In this document: piece by piece, positions 41,264 through 51,380 of the stretch | Numbering within the stretch: the first letter of the stretch is position 1 | Layout: each line of letters starts with the position of its first letter | Source of the DNA: Vicinamibacterales bacterium | GTDB lineage: Bacteria > Acidobacteriota > Vicinamibacteria > Vicinamibacterales > UBA8438 | NCBI GenBank assembly: GCA_958296065.1 | Contig: CATQHX010000008.1 | Span: 62,001-126,000 of the forward strand | Direction of reading: 5' to 3' | DNA: 64,000 nucleotides | The notes under the pieces: generated by a model | The model's database searches: none | What the model saw: only the letters and a program-made list of their open reading frames with translations | Told to the model about the DNA's origin: nothing | Program-made: the position numbers and the translations under genes

Positions 41264-43786
41264 TCACTCCGCCGCCCGCCGCATCAGGAACGCCGGGCTC
41301 TCGACGATTCCGAGAATGATGGACGACCAGCGATGCTCGTTCTCGGCCGCGCCGCGCACGATGCCGCGCACCGTCGGCTGGTCGTAGGACCGCGGCTCGC
41401 GCCCGAGGCCGTAAGCCAGGAGACGTTCGGTGAGGGTGCTCACGAACTGCTCGGGCTCGTCGAGCAGCAGGCCCCGCAGTCCCGCGAGGCCCACCGCGGT
41501 CACTCCGTTCGGCATGGTTCCGGTGGCGTCGACCGGCTGTCCCTCGTCCGAGATGGAGCGCCACCTGCCGATGGCGTCGTAGTGCTCCAGCATGAAGCCC
41601 GGCGGGTCGATGGTCCGGTGGCAGCTCGCGCACGCGGGATTGCGCCTGTGCAACTCCAGCCGCTCGCGCATCGACGCCGGTGCGTCGTCCTCTCCGGGCT
41701 CCGGCAGCGCGGGCACGTCGGGCGGAGGGCCGGGCGGCGGCGCGCCGAACATCGCTTCCAGGAGCCACCGTCCGCGCAGGACGGGCGAGGTGCGGTGCGG
41801 ATAGGAGGTCAGCGACAACAGCGATCCATGGCCCAGCAACCCGCCCCGCTGCTCCAGGTCCGGCAGGGTGACGCGCCGGAGCCGGCTCCCGTAGACCCCG
41901 GGGATGCCGTAGTGCCGGGCCAGCCGTTCGTTCAGGTACGTGTAGTCGGCGCCGAGCAGGTCCAGGACGCTGCGGTCCTCCTCGATGGTGCTGGCGATGA
42001 ACAACGCCGTCTCCTGCCGGAACGCCTCCAGCAGGTCCTGGTCGAACTCGGGATACACCGCGGGCTCGGCCTTCACGTCGTCCAGGTTCCGCAGGTGCAG
42101 CCACTGCGCCGCGAAGTTGCTCACCAGCGCCTCGCTGCGCGGATCGGCCAGCATGCGCCGCACCTGGCGCCGCAGGGTCGGCGGATCCGTCAGCGCGCCG
42201 CGCTCGGCGACCACGAGCAGCTCCTCGTCGGGGATGCTGCTCCACAGGAAGAACGCCAGGCGCGATGCGAGCTCCAGGCCGCCGAGCGCGTACGCCTGTC
42301 CCGGCGCGGCACCGGGCGGATCCTCGTGCACCCGCAGCAGGAAGTCCGGGTCTACGAGCAGCCGTTCCAGCGCGAGCTGGATGCCGGTGTCGAAGCCGCC
42401 TCCCTCCTTCGCGCGGCCGTCCCGGAAGAACTCGAGCAGCGTCTCGACGTCCCGCTCGGTCGGCGGCCTGCGATAGGCGAGGCGGGCCAGCCGGGACAGA
42501 ATCCGTTTGGCGCACGCCTCCTCCTCCGACGCCGTGGCGGGGTCGCAGACGAAGATCCGCCGCCGGCTCGGCGTGCCGTCGGGAACCGCGCCCTCGTAGG
42601 GGCCCTCGATGGTCAGCGCCTGGACCTCCGCGTTCCCGTGATACTTCTCGTCGTTCGACAGGACCGCTCCCTTCATTACCGGCTGCAGCGGTCCCTCGGG
42701 CTCCCACCGGTTGCGGACGAACGAGACCCCGACGACATGCGGCCCCGCGTCGACGGGCACGCGGACCTCCAGGTGCGCGGCCGACTCGCGGACGTACCGC
42801 TCCCATTCGGGGTCGCCCGCCTCGGCCGGCGACCAGGTTGTGGGAGCCGGCGTGCCCGGCGCCTCGCCCCCCACCGTGAACCGCCGGACGAGCGCGCCGT
42901 CGATGCGGAGGTCGAGCAGGTTCCTTCTGCCCATGCCGCGGACGTAGTCCTGCCAGTTGGTCGTCAGCGCGATGCGGAAAATGTAGTTCCCGTCGGCCGG
43001 GAAATGGTGCGTGGCGGATAGGCCGCCGCGGGATCCGAGCGGCAGGTCCTCGTTCCGCCGATCCGCCTGCGTCAGCAGTACCGAGTTCTCGAAGCGCACG
43101 AAATCGGGCGCCGTCGTGACGCCGGTGGCCAGGCGCGAGATCCTCCGCGCGGCCGACAGGTAGCGCTCGAGTTGCGCGGTGGAGATCGAGAGCACCTCCG
43201 CGTTGTTGTCGAACCCGGTATCCGATGTCTCGTCCCCGGGCAGCAGCGCTGCCGTATCGATCTCGATCTCGAGGAGATCGCGAATCGCATTGCCGTACTC
43301 GGTGCGGTTCAGGCGATGCATCGAACCGGTCCGGCCCGGATTCGGGTTCGCCGACGCCGCCTGGTCGATCCGAGTCTCCAGCCAGCTCGCGGCTGCGCGC
43401 GCTTCCTCCGCGGCGGGCCGCGGGCGTCCCGCCGGCGGCATCGAACCCGCCTTGAGTCTCTCGATTACCCGCTCCCAGAGCTCCGCATCGGCGCTCGGAC
43501 GCTCCGCGTCCACCCTGTCGAGCGCCAGCCCGGTGCCGCGGAGCTGCGCATCGAGCACGGACGAGGACGTGCTCACCGCCGTCACCCGGCGCTCGTTGTG
43601 GCAGGCAACGCAGTAGCGATCCAGCAGGCGGCGCACCGCTTCGGGAGAGGCCGGCGCGGTCTGGGCAGCCGAGGCGGCCAGGAGGCGACCGTAGGGGTGC
43701 CCGGGAGACCAGCTCCCCGCCGTCGCCACAGCAATCGCAACGGCTGCGATCGTGGCCGGCATCGACCCGGCCGGCTGTTTCTTCAT
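41264..43786 (-). CDS. Planctomycete-type cytochrome protein (DUF1587/1592/1588/1585, PSD)
   Basis: This 840-residue exported protein has an N-terminal signal, a cytochrome-like motif CVACH (59-63), then the typical domain chain. DUF1587 reads MHRLNRTEYGNAIRDLLEI. It is followed by a carbohydrate-binding-like beta domain (FRIALTTNWQDYVRGMGRR), DUF1592 (RLAYRRPPTERDVETLLEFF), DUF1588 (NEERLARHYGIPGVYGSRLR-like) and DUF1585 near the end (FVSTLTERLLAYGLGREPRSYDQPTV). A second haem-like motif CASCH lies about 655-690. Proposed roles are in polysaccharide or aromatic oxidation, but no activity is proven. With DUF1552 downstream it forms a two-gene unit. Confidence 0.9.
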   Translation of the reverse strand: MKKQPAGSMPATIAAVAIAVATAGSWSPGHPYGRLLAASAAQTAPASPEAVRRLLDRYCVACHNERRVTAVSTSSSVLDAQLRGTGLALDRVDAERPSADAELWERVIERLKAGSMPPAGRPRPAAEEARAAASWLETRIDQAASANPNPGRTGSMHRLNRTEYGNAIRDLLEIEIDTAALLPGDETSDTGFDNNAEVLSISTAQLERYLSAARRISRLATGVTTAPDFVRFENSVLLTQADRRNEDLPLGSRGGLSATHHFPADGNYIFRIALTTNWQDYVRGMGRRNLLDLRIDGALVRRFTVGGEAPGTPAPTTWSPAEAGDPEWERYVRESAAHLEVRVPVDAGPHVVGVSFVRNRWEPEGPLQPVMKGAVLSNDEKYHGNAEVQALTIEGPYEGAVPDGTPSRRRIFVCDPATASEEEACAKRILSRLARLAYRRPPTERDVETLLEFFRDGRAKEGGGFDTGIQLALERLLVDPDFLLRVHEDPPGAAPGQAYALGGLELASRLAFFLWSSIPDEELLVVAERGALTDPPTLRRQVRRMLADPRSEALVSNFAAQWLHLRNLDDVKAEPAVYPEFDQDLLEAFRQETALFIASTIEEDRSVLDLLGADYTYLNERLARHYGIPGVYGSRLRRVTLPDLEQRGGLLGHGSLLSLTSYPHRTSPVLRGRWLLEAMFGAPPPGPPPDVPALPEPGEDDAPASMRERLELHRRNPACASCHRTIDPPGFMLEHYDAIGRWRSISDEGQPVDATGTMPNGVTAVGLAGLRGLLLDEPEQFVSTLTERLLAYGLGREPRSYDQPTVRGIVRGAAENEHRWSSIILGIVESPAFLMRRAAE

Positions 43787-44016
43787 CGTCGCCCTCGCAA
43801 CCCGTGAGTCACCTGGCCTGCAGGCCGCGGCCGGCCGGCAGGATGTTGTCGATGCGCGTGTTCCATCCTGCGGTGCGCCGGCATCTCGTGCGGAAGCCGA
43901 GCCCCTGTTCCACCGCTCGCAGCGCAGGACTGCAAGACAGCGGGTCGTGTTTCCGGCATCATACGCGAAGTGGATGGAGGCGAGCGCAGGCTCGCCGTCC
44001 CACAGGAGATCGCTCG

Positions 44017-44487
44017 ATGGCCATCGTCATTGGACAGCCCGCTCCCGATTTCACGTTGCACGAGACCCTGAAGCAGCAGCGAAGCCTGCGGGACTTCCGG
44101 GGTCGCATCGTCGTGCTCGCGTTCTTTCCGGGGGCCTTCACCCCTGTTTGCACCACGGAGATGTGCGCACTGCGCGACCGGCTCGACCGATTCGGCTCCA
44201 TCAACGCCGAGATCGTCGGCATCACCGTGGACCCGCCCTTCGTGCAGGCCGCATGGAAGGCGGCGCACGATGTCGGCTACACCTTTCTGAGCGACTACGA
44301 CCGGAGCGTGGTGACGGCCTACGGCGTCGCGTTTCGGGGTCTGGGCGGCATGGAAGGCTACGTCTGCGCCAACCGCGCCGTGACGGTCGTGGACAAGGAA
44401 GGCATCGTGCGCTACCACTGGATCGGGGAGCACCTCGGCGTCGAGCCCGACTACGACGCGATCGACGCCGTGGTGGCCGCGCTGTAG
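44017..44487 (+). CDS. Peroxiredoxin of the BCP/AhpE type
   Basis: This 156-residue thiol peroxidase has the peroxidatic Cys45 in FFPGAFTPVCTTEMC, with Cys50 as possible resolving cysteine at the spacing of the bacterioferritin-comigratory (PrxQ) group. A further Cys lies in GYVCANRAVTVVD. It reduces hydrogen peroxide and organic peroxides in the cytoplasm with thioredoxin-like donors. There is no signal peptide. The start is ATG 44017 with AGGAG at 9 bp. It is divergent from the PSD gene. Confidence 0.9.
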   Translation: MAIVIGQPAPDFTLHETLKQQRSLRDFRGRIVVLAFFPGAFTPVCTTEMCALRDRLDRFGSINAEIVGITVDPPFVQAAWKAAHDVGYTFLSDYDRSVVTAYGVAFRGLGGMEGYVCANRAVTVVDKEGIVRYHWIGEHLGVEPDYDAIDAVVAAL

Positions 44488-44643
44488 CCCCGCCGACGCC
44501 CTCGCGGCTGACGGTGCGCACGACATCCGCGTCAGCGACGACGGCGAGACGATCCGTTTCGCGTATCCGGCCGCGGTCGAAGACCCGATCCGGAATGACA
44601 AGCGGAACCAGTTCAACGGACCGGTGGCGCCGCCATGCCGGCT
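44488..44643 (+). pseudogene. Possible remnant of a gene 3' end
   Basis: A frame without a start codon reads DGAHDIRVSDDGETIRFAYP..., then NQFNGPVAPPCRLYS, and stops at 44650. It has coding-like composition, but no family is recognised and no promoter or ribosome site precedes it. It may be the tail of a deleted gene or a chance frame. Confidence 0.25.
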
Positions 44644-46017
44644 CTACTCGTAGTCGGCGGCTGCCAGCGAGAGGCGCACGACCTCGGCGTCGTTGCGCGC
44701 GATCACGTGGCGGTTGGCGAACGCCGGATGCGCCCACAGGACCGCGCGGTCGACGTGTCTCCAGCGACCGGAGCCGCCGCCGCGGGTACGGGTGGTGGGC
44801 GTCAGCAGGTGCGTCCGGTCGACCTCCTCGTAGCCGGCCGGCGAGAAGCGGGCGATGACCAGCTCGCCGGTCTCGACGGAGATGAACGAGCGGTCCTGGT
44901 GCCGCACGAGGTGCGAGCTCGCCCAGCGGTCCTCGGGTACGAGCCGGTCGCTCGACCACAGCAGCTCGCCGGTGGTTGCGTCCACGCCACGCAGCTCGCC
45001 GTAGCTGTTGAGCCCGTAGATCGCGTCTCCCACCACGATCGGCGTCGACGTCATGGATCGCTGCACCGGGCGGTCGGTGCGGTTGGGGTTGGTGCCGGTC
45101 CAGACCACCCGCGCCGCCGGACGGTCGGGGTTGAGCGCCAGCATCAGGCCGCCGTTCTCCACCTGCGTGATGAGCAGGTAGCGCCCGCTGCGGACCGGCG
45201 TGCCGATCGTCAGCCCGCTTGCAATCGGAAAGTCGTGCTCCCACCAGATGCGGCCGGTGGCCGGGTCGAGCGACGTGACCCCGCCCGGGTGCCAGACGAT
45301 CAACTGCCGCACGCCCCCGGCGGTGGTCACGATCGGCGAGGAGTAGCCCGCCTCCGAGTTCGTATCGAGCGCGCGCCACGCCTCGGCGCCCGTCGCCTTG
45401 TCGAACGCCACGATCATGGCGTCGGGCTCGCCGCCGAGCAGCGTGATCAGGAGCTCGCCCTCCACGATCGGCGAGTGCGCTACGCCGTAGACCGGCACCG
45501 TGACGTCGTAGTCGGCCACGGTGTCGATCTGCCAGATCGGATCGCCGGAGGCGGTGTCGAAGCACGACAGCATGCCGGCCGCCCCGAGGATGTAGACGCG
45601 GTCGCCGTCAACGGTCGGCGTGGCCCGCGGGCCGGTGGCGAACACCGGGACGATGTTGCGGTAGGTGGCCGGCCATTCGCGCGTCCAGAGGACCGCTCCG
45701 GTCTCCTCGTCGAGCGTCACGAGCCGCTCGTGGCCGTCCATCGTGCGGCTGCCCGGCGTCTCCTGGTAGTCGAGGACGAAGACGCGTCCGTCGGCGACGG
45801 CCGGTCCGGCGAAGCCGGCGCGCACCGGGGTGCGCCACTTGACGATGAGCCCGTCCTCGGCGAAGTGCTCGACGATACCGGTCTCGTGCCACACGGCCGC
45901 CCGGTCGCTGCCGCGCCATTGCGGCCAGTCCTCGGCGTCGAGCACGGCGGTCAGGAGGCAGGCGACGGCGCAGGCGAGCGCCGCGATCATCCGGCGGGGC
46001 GTACCACGGTCAGACAT
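44644..46017 (-). CDS. Exported PQQ-like (BamB-type) beta-propeller protein
   Basis: This 457-residue protein has a signal peptide (MIAALACAVACLLTAVLDA), then DWPQWRGSDRAAVW, the hallmark N-terminus of exported PQQ-like WD-type propellers of environmental bacteria. Blades carry the tryptophan-docking pattern (ETGAVLWTREWPA, ATGAEAWRALDT, ATGRIWWEHDFP, TTGELLWSSDRL). Whether it binds PQQ is not shown: key dehydrogenase residues are not evident, and many of these proteins are structural. The start is ATG 46017 with GGAG upstream. It is followed downstream by a convergent peroxiredoxin. Confidence 0.85.
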   Translation of the reverse strand: MSDRGTPRRMIAALACAVACLLTAVLDAEDWPQWRGSDRAAVWHETGIVEHFAEDGLIVKWRTPVRAGFAGPAVADGRVFVLDYQETPGSRTMDGHERLVTLDEETGAVLWTREWPATYRNIVPVFATGPRATPTVDGDRVYILGAAGMLSCFDTASGDPIWQIDTVADYDVTVPVYGVAHSPIVEGELLITLLGGEPDAMIVAFDKATGAEAWRALDTNSEAGYSSPIVTTAGGVRQLIVWHPGGVTSLDPATGRIWWEHDFPIASGLTIGTPVRSGRYLLITQVENGGLMLALNPDRPAARVVWTGTNPNRTDRPVQRSMTSTPIVVGDAIYGLNSYGELRGVDATTGELLWSSDRLVPEDRWASSHLVRHQDRSFISVETGELVIARFSPAGYEEVDRTHLLTPTTRTRGGGSGRWRHVDRAVLWAHPAFANRHVIARNDAEVVRLSLAAADYE

Positions 46018-46175
46018 CAGCGACTCCAGATTGTCCCGGACCCAAGGCGGCATCCCGGCCAGTGTAGGGCACGGGATCGGCCGTGTCGATTCCACCCCGC
46101 CGGACTACGGCACCAGGCCGCCGGGAGACGAGTTCGTTGCTCCGCAGCAATGATCGGGCTCGATCCCGGTGTCAG

Positions 46176-47189
46176 CTACATTGTGCCAATCCAGTACATG
46201 CAGCCGGGACCGGCGCCGTCACCCATCGGCATCTCGAGGGTGACCTCGAGCGTGTTCAAGTCCACGACCGCCACGCGGTCCGCGGCTCTCAGCCCCAGAT
46301 AGGCACGTGAGCCGTCGGGCGTCACCAGAACGGCGCCGTCGCCCGTGTCCGTCGAGTCCAGCCTCACCCGCTCGATGACGGCCCGCGAAGCGGCGTCCAT
46401 GACCACCAGGGATGCCGCTTCGCCGTCGATGATCAGCACGCGGCCGTCCGGGGTGAATTTCAGGCGATTGGCATCCTGCAAGCCCAGGTCGAGCGTTTCG
46501 ACAACGCGCCGGCTCGCCACGTCGATGATCGACACGCTCCCATCGCCGCGGGTCGCCGTCCAGAGCTCGCGGCCGTCCGGCGACAGATCGATGCCCTCGG
46601 GCCTGTCGCCCGGTACGGGAATATCGGTGAGCGTCGCTCGAGCCGGACCCGCCATCACGCCCTCGACCATCGTCACGCTGTTCGAGCCGGTGTTCGGCAG
46701 GAACATCATGTCCCGGCCCTGATCCAGCACGAGCATATGCGTGCCGTCCTGGCCGATCCCGAGCGTCCAGTCGATCCGGTTCGTCGACGGGTCGTAGCGG
46801 CCGATGGACTTGTAGCCCTCGATGGTGAAGTACACCTTGCCGGCGGCAAACAGTACGTCGTGCGTCTGACTGCCCGGGCCGGGGTCGACCCGCCGGATCT
46901 CCTCCCGGGCCGCGATGTCGATGACCGAAATCCCATCGACCATACTTGCCACGAACGCCAGCCGGCCGTCCGCCGACGCGGTGACCTCGTGCGGATCCCT
47001 GCCGGTCGGCACTCGCGCAAGAACGGTTCCGTTCGCCGGGTCGACGATCGCAAGCGCGCTGGCATCCCTGAGCAGGACAAGGAGTCGCTCGGGCGACTGC
47101 GCCTGGGCGTCGGCGATGCCGAGTCCCGCGACGATCACCGCGAGCGACAGCGAGACCACCCAACGGAGCGACGTCTTGACTCGGCTCAT
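46176..47189 (-). CDS. Exported YVTN/40-residue-repeat beta-propeller
   Basis: This 337-residue protein has a signal peptide (VVSLSLAVIVAGLGIADAQAQ) and seven short repeats of the YVTN/cytochrome-d1-like kind (ALAIVDPANGTVLARVPTGRDPHEVTASADG, GISVIDIAAREEI, SVSIIDVASRRVV, AVVDLNTLEVTLEMPMG). The binding partner is unknown. These proteins often accompany periplasmic dehydrogenases. The end GCMYWIGTM is unusual in having a cysteine next to aromatic residues. The ATG at 47189 has GGAGG at good spacing. Confidence 0.85.
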   Translation of the reverse strand: MSRVKTSLRWVVSLSLAVIVAGLGIADAQAQSPERLLVLLRDASALAIVDPANGTVLARVPTGRDPHEVTASADGRLAFVASMVDGISVIDIAAREEIRRVDPGPGSQTHDVLFAAGKVYFTIEGYKSIGRYDPSTNRIDWTLGIGQDGTHMLVLDQGRDMMFLPNTGSNSVTMVEGVMAGPARATLTDIPVPGDRPEGIDLSPDGRELWTATRGDGSVSIIDVASRRVVETLDLGLQDANRLKFTPDGRVLIIDGEAASLVVMDAASRAVIERVRLDSTDTGDGAVLVTPDGSRAYLGLRAADRVAVVDLNTLEVTLEMPMGDGAGPGCMYWIGTM

Positions 47190-47583
47190 CTGGAAACCTC
47201 CTTGACAATATGGCGGACTGCCGGAACGGCAACGACTTCAGCGATGCACGTGACCGAGAGTCAACCGAGTATACCCACGCGGCGGAAGTCCCGAGCGCGT
47301 GCAGGGAACCGGCCCGAGGCGGACACGCCGGACCTGCGACTGCAACGGACGGCCGCATGGCTGCCCGCAATCTCGCGCGGTCGGATGGGGACCCGTGCAC
47401 CGGCAGGACCGGCCATCCCTGGCGGCAAGCCGATCTCGATTCGGATGACGGCGTGCTGGAAGGGTGCCTTTCCTGTTCAACGGCGACGACTTCTCGAGGT
47501 CCGACATCGAGAGCCCGGCCCGCGACCTATAATCGCGAACCATACGGGCGGCCCGGCGAGGCTGTCCGAAGGGAGACGCGCCG
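47190..47583. other. Intergenic region between divergent genes, no gene seen
   Basis: About 390 bp that must hold the promoters of the YVTN gene (reverse) and the PQQ dehydrogenase (forward). CCTATAATCG around 47526-47535 contains TATAAT, a good -10 for the forward gene. No coding frame with support was found. Confidence 0.5.
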
Positions 47584-49806
47584 ATGCCTAGACAGACACG
47601 CGCGGGACATGGTGGCGGATGCAGCGACGGCCGGGCGTTGCGGAGGACACGACCACTCGCCGGCGTCGCGAGCCTGGCCGCCGCCGGGCTGGCCCTCGGC
47701 ATCGCCGCACCGGCCGGGGCCCAGCCCGCGGAGGGCGGCGCGTTCCTCGACGCGCAGGCCGCAAGCGGGCGGACGGCCTACGGCCGCTCCTGCGCCTCCT
47801 GCCACGGGACGACGCTGCGGGGCGCGGTGCACGGGCCGGATCTGACCGGTCCGAGCTTTCTGAGCAACTGGGGATCGCAGACCGCGGCGGCGCTGTACGA
47901 GTACGTGCGGGCCGAGATGCCGCCGGGGCTCGGCGGATCGCTCCCGAGCGAAACCTACCTGAGTATCGTCGCCTACCTGCTGCAGGTGAACGGCCATGCG
48001 GCGGGACCGCAGGCGCTCACCGCGGACGCCCTGGACGTCGTCGGCGAGCCCGGCGCCGCTCCGGCAGGGGGCGCCCCCGCCACGGCGGATGCGTCCGACG
48101 CGGCGTCGGAGGACGAGCCCCGCGACGTGGACGCGGTGCCGGCCCGCCGCGCGTTCATCAACCGGGAAGTCCTCGGCTTTACCCCGGTCACCGACGAGCT
48201 GCTCCGGAATCCGCCGGCGGAGGACTGGCTGACCTGGCGGCGCACCCGGGACAACCAGGGCTACACACCGCTGGACCAGATCGGGCCCGACAACGTGGCC
48301 GGCCTGCGCCTGGCCTGGGCGCTGGCGATGCCCGAGGGCACCAACCAGACCGCGCCGCTGGTCCACGACGGCGTGATGTTCCTGGCGAGCCCCGGCAACG
48401 TCGTCCAGGCCCTCGACGCGGCCACCGGCGAGCTGCTCTGGCAGCACCGGCACCAGTACCCCGACGACGCCGAGAGCAGGCGCGCTACCCGCAGCATCGC
48501 CCTCTACCGGGACAAGGTCTACCTGGCCACCTACGACGCGGCAATCGTCGCCCTCGACGCGCGGACGGGCGAGCCGGTCTGGCAGACCACGCGGGCCGAC
48601 TACCGGAAGGGCTTCGCCCAGACGGGCGGGCCGAGCATCGCGAACGGGGTCGTCGTCAGCGGCATCAACGGCTGCGAGCGCTTCGAGGACGAAGGCTGCT
48701 TCATCACCGGCCACGATCCGGACACCGGCGAGGAGCTCTGGCGCACCTCGACCATCGCGCAGCCGGGCGACGTCAACAGCGGGACCTGGGGCGACATCCC
48801 GCCGCACCTGCGCGGCGGCGGCGACACCTGGATTCCGGGCGCCTACGATGCGGACCTCGACCTCTTCTTCATCGGTACCGCGCAGGCGAAGCCGTGGGTG
48901 GCGGCGAGCCGCGGGATGTCGACCTACAACGACGCCCTCTACACGAACTCGACGCTTGCCCTGAACCCGCGCACGGGGCAGGTCGCCTGGTACTTCCAGC
49001 ACGTGCCGGGCGAGACGCTCGACCTGGACATCGTCTTCGAGCGGGTGCTGGTCGACGTCGATGATCACAAGTGGCTGTTCACGGCCGGCAAGGACGCCAT
49101 CCTCTGGAAGCTCGACCGCCGCACGGGGGCCTTCGTCGACCTGGCCGAGATGCTGCACCAGGACATTTTCGAGTCGATCGACCGCGAGACGGGGCGCGTG
49201 AGTTACCGGCAGGACATTCGCGACGCCGGTGTCGACGACGCGGTGGAAGCCTGCCCCAGCCTGTACGGGGGCCACAACTGGCAGGCGTCGGGCTACAGCC
49301 CCGAGGCGAAGGTGATCATCTATCCGCTGCACCAGGTGTGCATGACGCTGACCGGCCGTCACGTCGAGCTGGTGGAGGGGGGCGGAGGTCTCGGGGTCTC
49401 CGCCATCGAGCTCCACGAGATGCCGGGCACGAACGGCATGCTCGGACGCCTCGCCGCGTACGACGTGCGCACGATGGAGGAGGTCTGGAGCCGCGAGCAG
49501 CGCGCCATCTTCCTGACGTCGGTCCTGACGACGGCCACCGGGCTGGCCTTCGTCGGAGACGTCGACCGCTACTTCCGCGCGCTCGATGTCGGCACCGGCG
49601 AGGTCCTCTGGGAGACGCGCCTCGGCCAGTCCGGTCACGGGTTCCCGATCTCGTACGGCGCGGGCGGCAGGCAGTACGTCGCGGTCCCGACCGGCGCCGG
49701 CATCTTCCGCGGCCTGAGCGGGGTGCTCAGCCCGGACATCTACCAGCCCCCGTCCGGGAACGGGCTCTACGTCTTCGCCCTCCCGGACCCGGAGTTGGCG
49801 CCGTAG
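47584..49806 (+). CDS. PQQ-dependent dehydrogenase with N-terminal cytochrome c
   Basis: This 740-residue quinohaemoprotein has a signal peptide ([20 protein letters not shown]) and a cytochrome c domain with CASCH (70-74) and a likely axial Met in [10 protein letters not shown]. An alanine-rich linker (about 150-185) joins it to an eight-bladed propeller with [45 protein letters not shown] and the tryptophan-docking repeats. It resembles type II alcohol dehydrogenases, except that the haem domain is N-terminal instead of C-terminal. The expected reaction is periplasmic oxidation of an alcohol, with electrons passed to the haem. The start is ATG 47584 with GAAGGGAG upstream. Confidence 0.9.
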   Translation: MPRQTRAGHGGGCSDGRALRRTRPLAGVASLAAAGLALGIAAPAGAQPAEGGAFLDAQAASGRTAYGRSCASCHGTTLRGAVHGPDLTGPSFLSNWGSQTAAALYEYVRAEMPPGLGGSLPSETYLSIVAYLLQVNGHAAGPQALTADALDVVGEPGAAPAGGAPATADASDAASEDEPRDVDAVPARRAFINREVLGFTPVTDELLRNPPAEDWLTWRRTRDNQGYTPLDQIGPDNVAGLRLAWALAMPEGTNQTAPLVHDGVMFLASPGNVVQALDAATGELLWQHRHQYPDDAESRRATRSIALYRDKVYLATYDAAIVALDARTGEPVWQTTRADYRKGFAQTGGPSIANGVVVSGINGCERFEDEGCFITGHDPDTGEELWRTSTIAQPGDVNSGTWGDIPPHLRGGGDTWIPGAYDADLDLFFIGTAQAKPWVAASRGMSTYNDALYTNSTLALNPRTGQVAWYFQHVPGETLDLDIVFERVLVDVDDHKWLFTAGKDAILWKLDRRTGAFVDLAEMLHQDIFESIDRETGRVSYRQDIRDAGVDDAVEACPSLYGGHNWQASGYSPEAKVIIYPLHQVCMTLTGRHVELVEGGGGLGVSAIELHEMPGTNGMLGRLAAYDVRTMEEVWSREQRAIFLTSVLTTATGLAFVGDVDRYFRALDVGTGEVLWETRLGQSGHGFPISYGAGGRQYVAVPTGAGIFRGLSGVLSPDIYQPPSGNGLYVFALPDPELAP

Positions 49807-49857
49807 TGGCGCGCACTCCTGCAGGGTGCGGCGTGATCTCGGCGGTGGCGTTTCCGT

Positions 49858-50850
49858 TTAGCGTGGGAATCGGGCGATCCCGTAACTGCCCCTGATCCCG
49901 CCAATCCAGATCTCGTCATTCGCCTCGATGGCCACGGTGCCGAGCCTGAAGAACTCGTTTCCCTTGTAGTCCACGAGCTGCCGGACTTCGAACGTCGTCG
50001 GATCGACCTCGGCCACGCGAGCGGCCGACAACTCACAAGGATCAACGTCTTCACACTGGGTCACGTGACCGGCGACGATGACCTGGCCAGTGGGTCCCCA
50101 GCGCACGTTGTCGACGTTGAAGCCAACCGGAATCCGGTCGACGCGCACCGGACTCTGGCCGCGTGACAGCCGCACCAGCGCCCGATCGCTCCAGCCCCCG
50201 ATGAAGAACCACTGCCCGTCATCCGAGGACACGAGACCGTTGGGACCGGGCATCCGGCTGCCGGGCACTTCGACCCAGTCCGTCGTGGGATGCCATTCCC
50301 AGAGCTCCCCACCTTCGCGGTCGAAGTTCGTCGCGCCGAGATAGCCGTCCGGCAGCGCCGTAATGGAGTTGATGCGGGCGGTGCCCGCCGGTGCCGGGAT
50401 GCATCCGATCCACTGCATCGTGGGCACGGTGCCGCCGACGTCGAGCGTAAAGACCTCGATGGCCTCGCGCGCGCCATGACCGACCACGTAGAGCGTATGC
50501 ACATCGCCGCCGCCCTCCCGCAGGGTCAGTCCGTGCGGCTGGAACACGTCGTTCGGACCGGGGCAGGCGCGATAGGTATCGCGGTCGTGCTCGGGCGGCA
50601 GCGCTCCCGCGGGAAAGACCTCCTGGACGCTGTGATCCCGAAGGCCCACCGCGTAGACGGGACCCTCCGAATCGGTGTAGCGTCCCGATGCGATTACCCA
50701 GGGGGCGCCCGGAACCGCGTAGAGATCTTCCGGATTGGTGGTGCCGCAGACGAACTGCACATCTCCGGCGGGATCGCAGGTCTGGGCACCAACAGGGTGT
50801 CCGCCGACAAGACCCAACACCGACGCGAGGAACACGAGCACTCGCAACAT
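49858..50850 (-). CDS. Exported SMP-30/gluconolactonase-like propeller protein
   Basis: This 330-residue protein has a signal peptide (VLVFLASVLGLVGGHPVGAQ). A six-bladed propeller follows, of the SMP-30/arylesterase-like kind (NDVFQPHGLTLREGGGDVHTLYVVGHG, ARINSITALPDGYLGATNFD, PGPNGLVSSDDGQWFFIGGWSD, GFNVDNVRWGPTGQVIVAGH). The N and H residues in these turns are those that bind calcium in SMP-30 enzymes. Lactonase or arylesterase activity is possible. Four or more cysteines suggest disulfides. The start is ATG 50850 with GGAGG at 6 bp. Confidence 0.8.
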   Translation of the reverse strand: MLRVLVFLASVLGLVGGHPVGAQTCDPAGDVQFVCGTTNPEDLYAVPGAPWVIASGRYTDSEGPVYAVGLRDHSVQEVFPAGALPPEHDRDTYRACPGPNDVFQPHGLTLREGGGDVHTLYVVGHGAREAIEVFTLDVGGTVPTMQWIGCIPAPAGTARINSITALPDGYLGATNFDREGGELWEWHPTTDWVEVPGSRMPGPNGLVSSDDGQWFFIGGWSDRALVRLSRGQSPVRVDRIPVGFNVDNVRWGPTGQVIVAGHVTQCEDVDPCELSAARVAEVDPTTFEVRQLVDYKGNEFFRLGTVAIEANDEIWIGGIRGSYGIARFPR

Positions 50851-50975
50851 GGCACACCTCCAGATTTTCATGATGCGTTGAAGTATACCGGCGCTCGCCA
50901 GCGCCCAAACCACCTGCCATGCAGGTGCGAGCGGCAGGACGCTCGCACCTGCGTGCACGTGCTGCCGCTTGGCGA

Positions 50976-51380
50976 TCAGTCGTCGGTGATCTCGGCTTCG
51001 AGGATGACGGCGGCTTCTCTGCCGCCGAACGTCGAGGAGAACACGGTCATGCCGGCGAAGTTGTACTCCGGCGGGGCCTCGTTCATCTCGCGCTGCATCG
51101 TTCCGGTCCGGTTCGTGGCGAGCAGGATGTAGCGGAAACGGCGGCCCTCCGGGTCGAGCGCCATGATGACGACCGCTTCGCGACCGCCGAATGCGGTCTC
51201 GCCGCCCTGAGCGCCGGCGAAACGGTAGCCGCGCGCTCCGGCCGCGTTCAACTCGTCCTGCATGGTCCCTGTGCGGTTGGTCGCAAGAAGCAGGTACTTC
51301 TCCGGCTGCTGGGCCATCCCGGATGGTGCCAGGACGAGCAGGGTCACGGTGATTGCGATCGTCGCTTGGAGCTTGCGCAA
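50976..51380 (-). CDS. Exported protein of two internal repeats, unknown function
   Basis: This 134-residue protein starts at a TTG (51380) with GGAAGGAAA upstream, giving a signal peptide (ATIAITVTLLVLAPSGMAQ). The mature part is a tandem repeat of about 50 residues: YLLLATNRTGTMQDELNAAG...FGGREAVVIMALDPEG and then YILLATNRTGTMQREMNEAP...FGGREAAVILEAEITDD. No family is recognised with certainty. The repeat reads as strand-helix-strand and could form a symmetric two-lobed fold. No co-transcribed neighbour: the adjacent gene at 50850 is on the same strand, 125 bp downstream. Confidence 0.7.
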   Translation of the reverse strand: MRKLQATIAITVTLLVLAPSGMAQQPEKYLLLATNRTGTMQDELNAAGARGYRFAGAQGGETAFGGREAVVIMALDPEGRRFRYILLATNRTGTMQREMNEAPPEYNFAGMTVFSSTFGGREAAVILEAEITDD

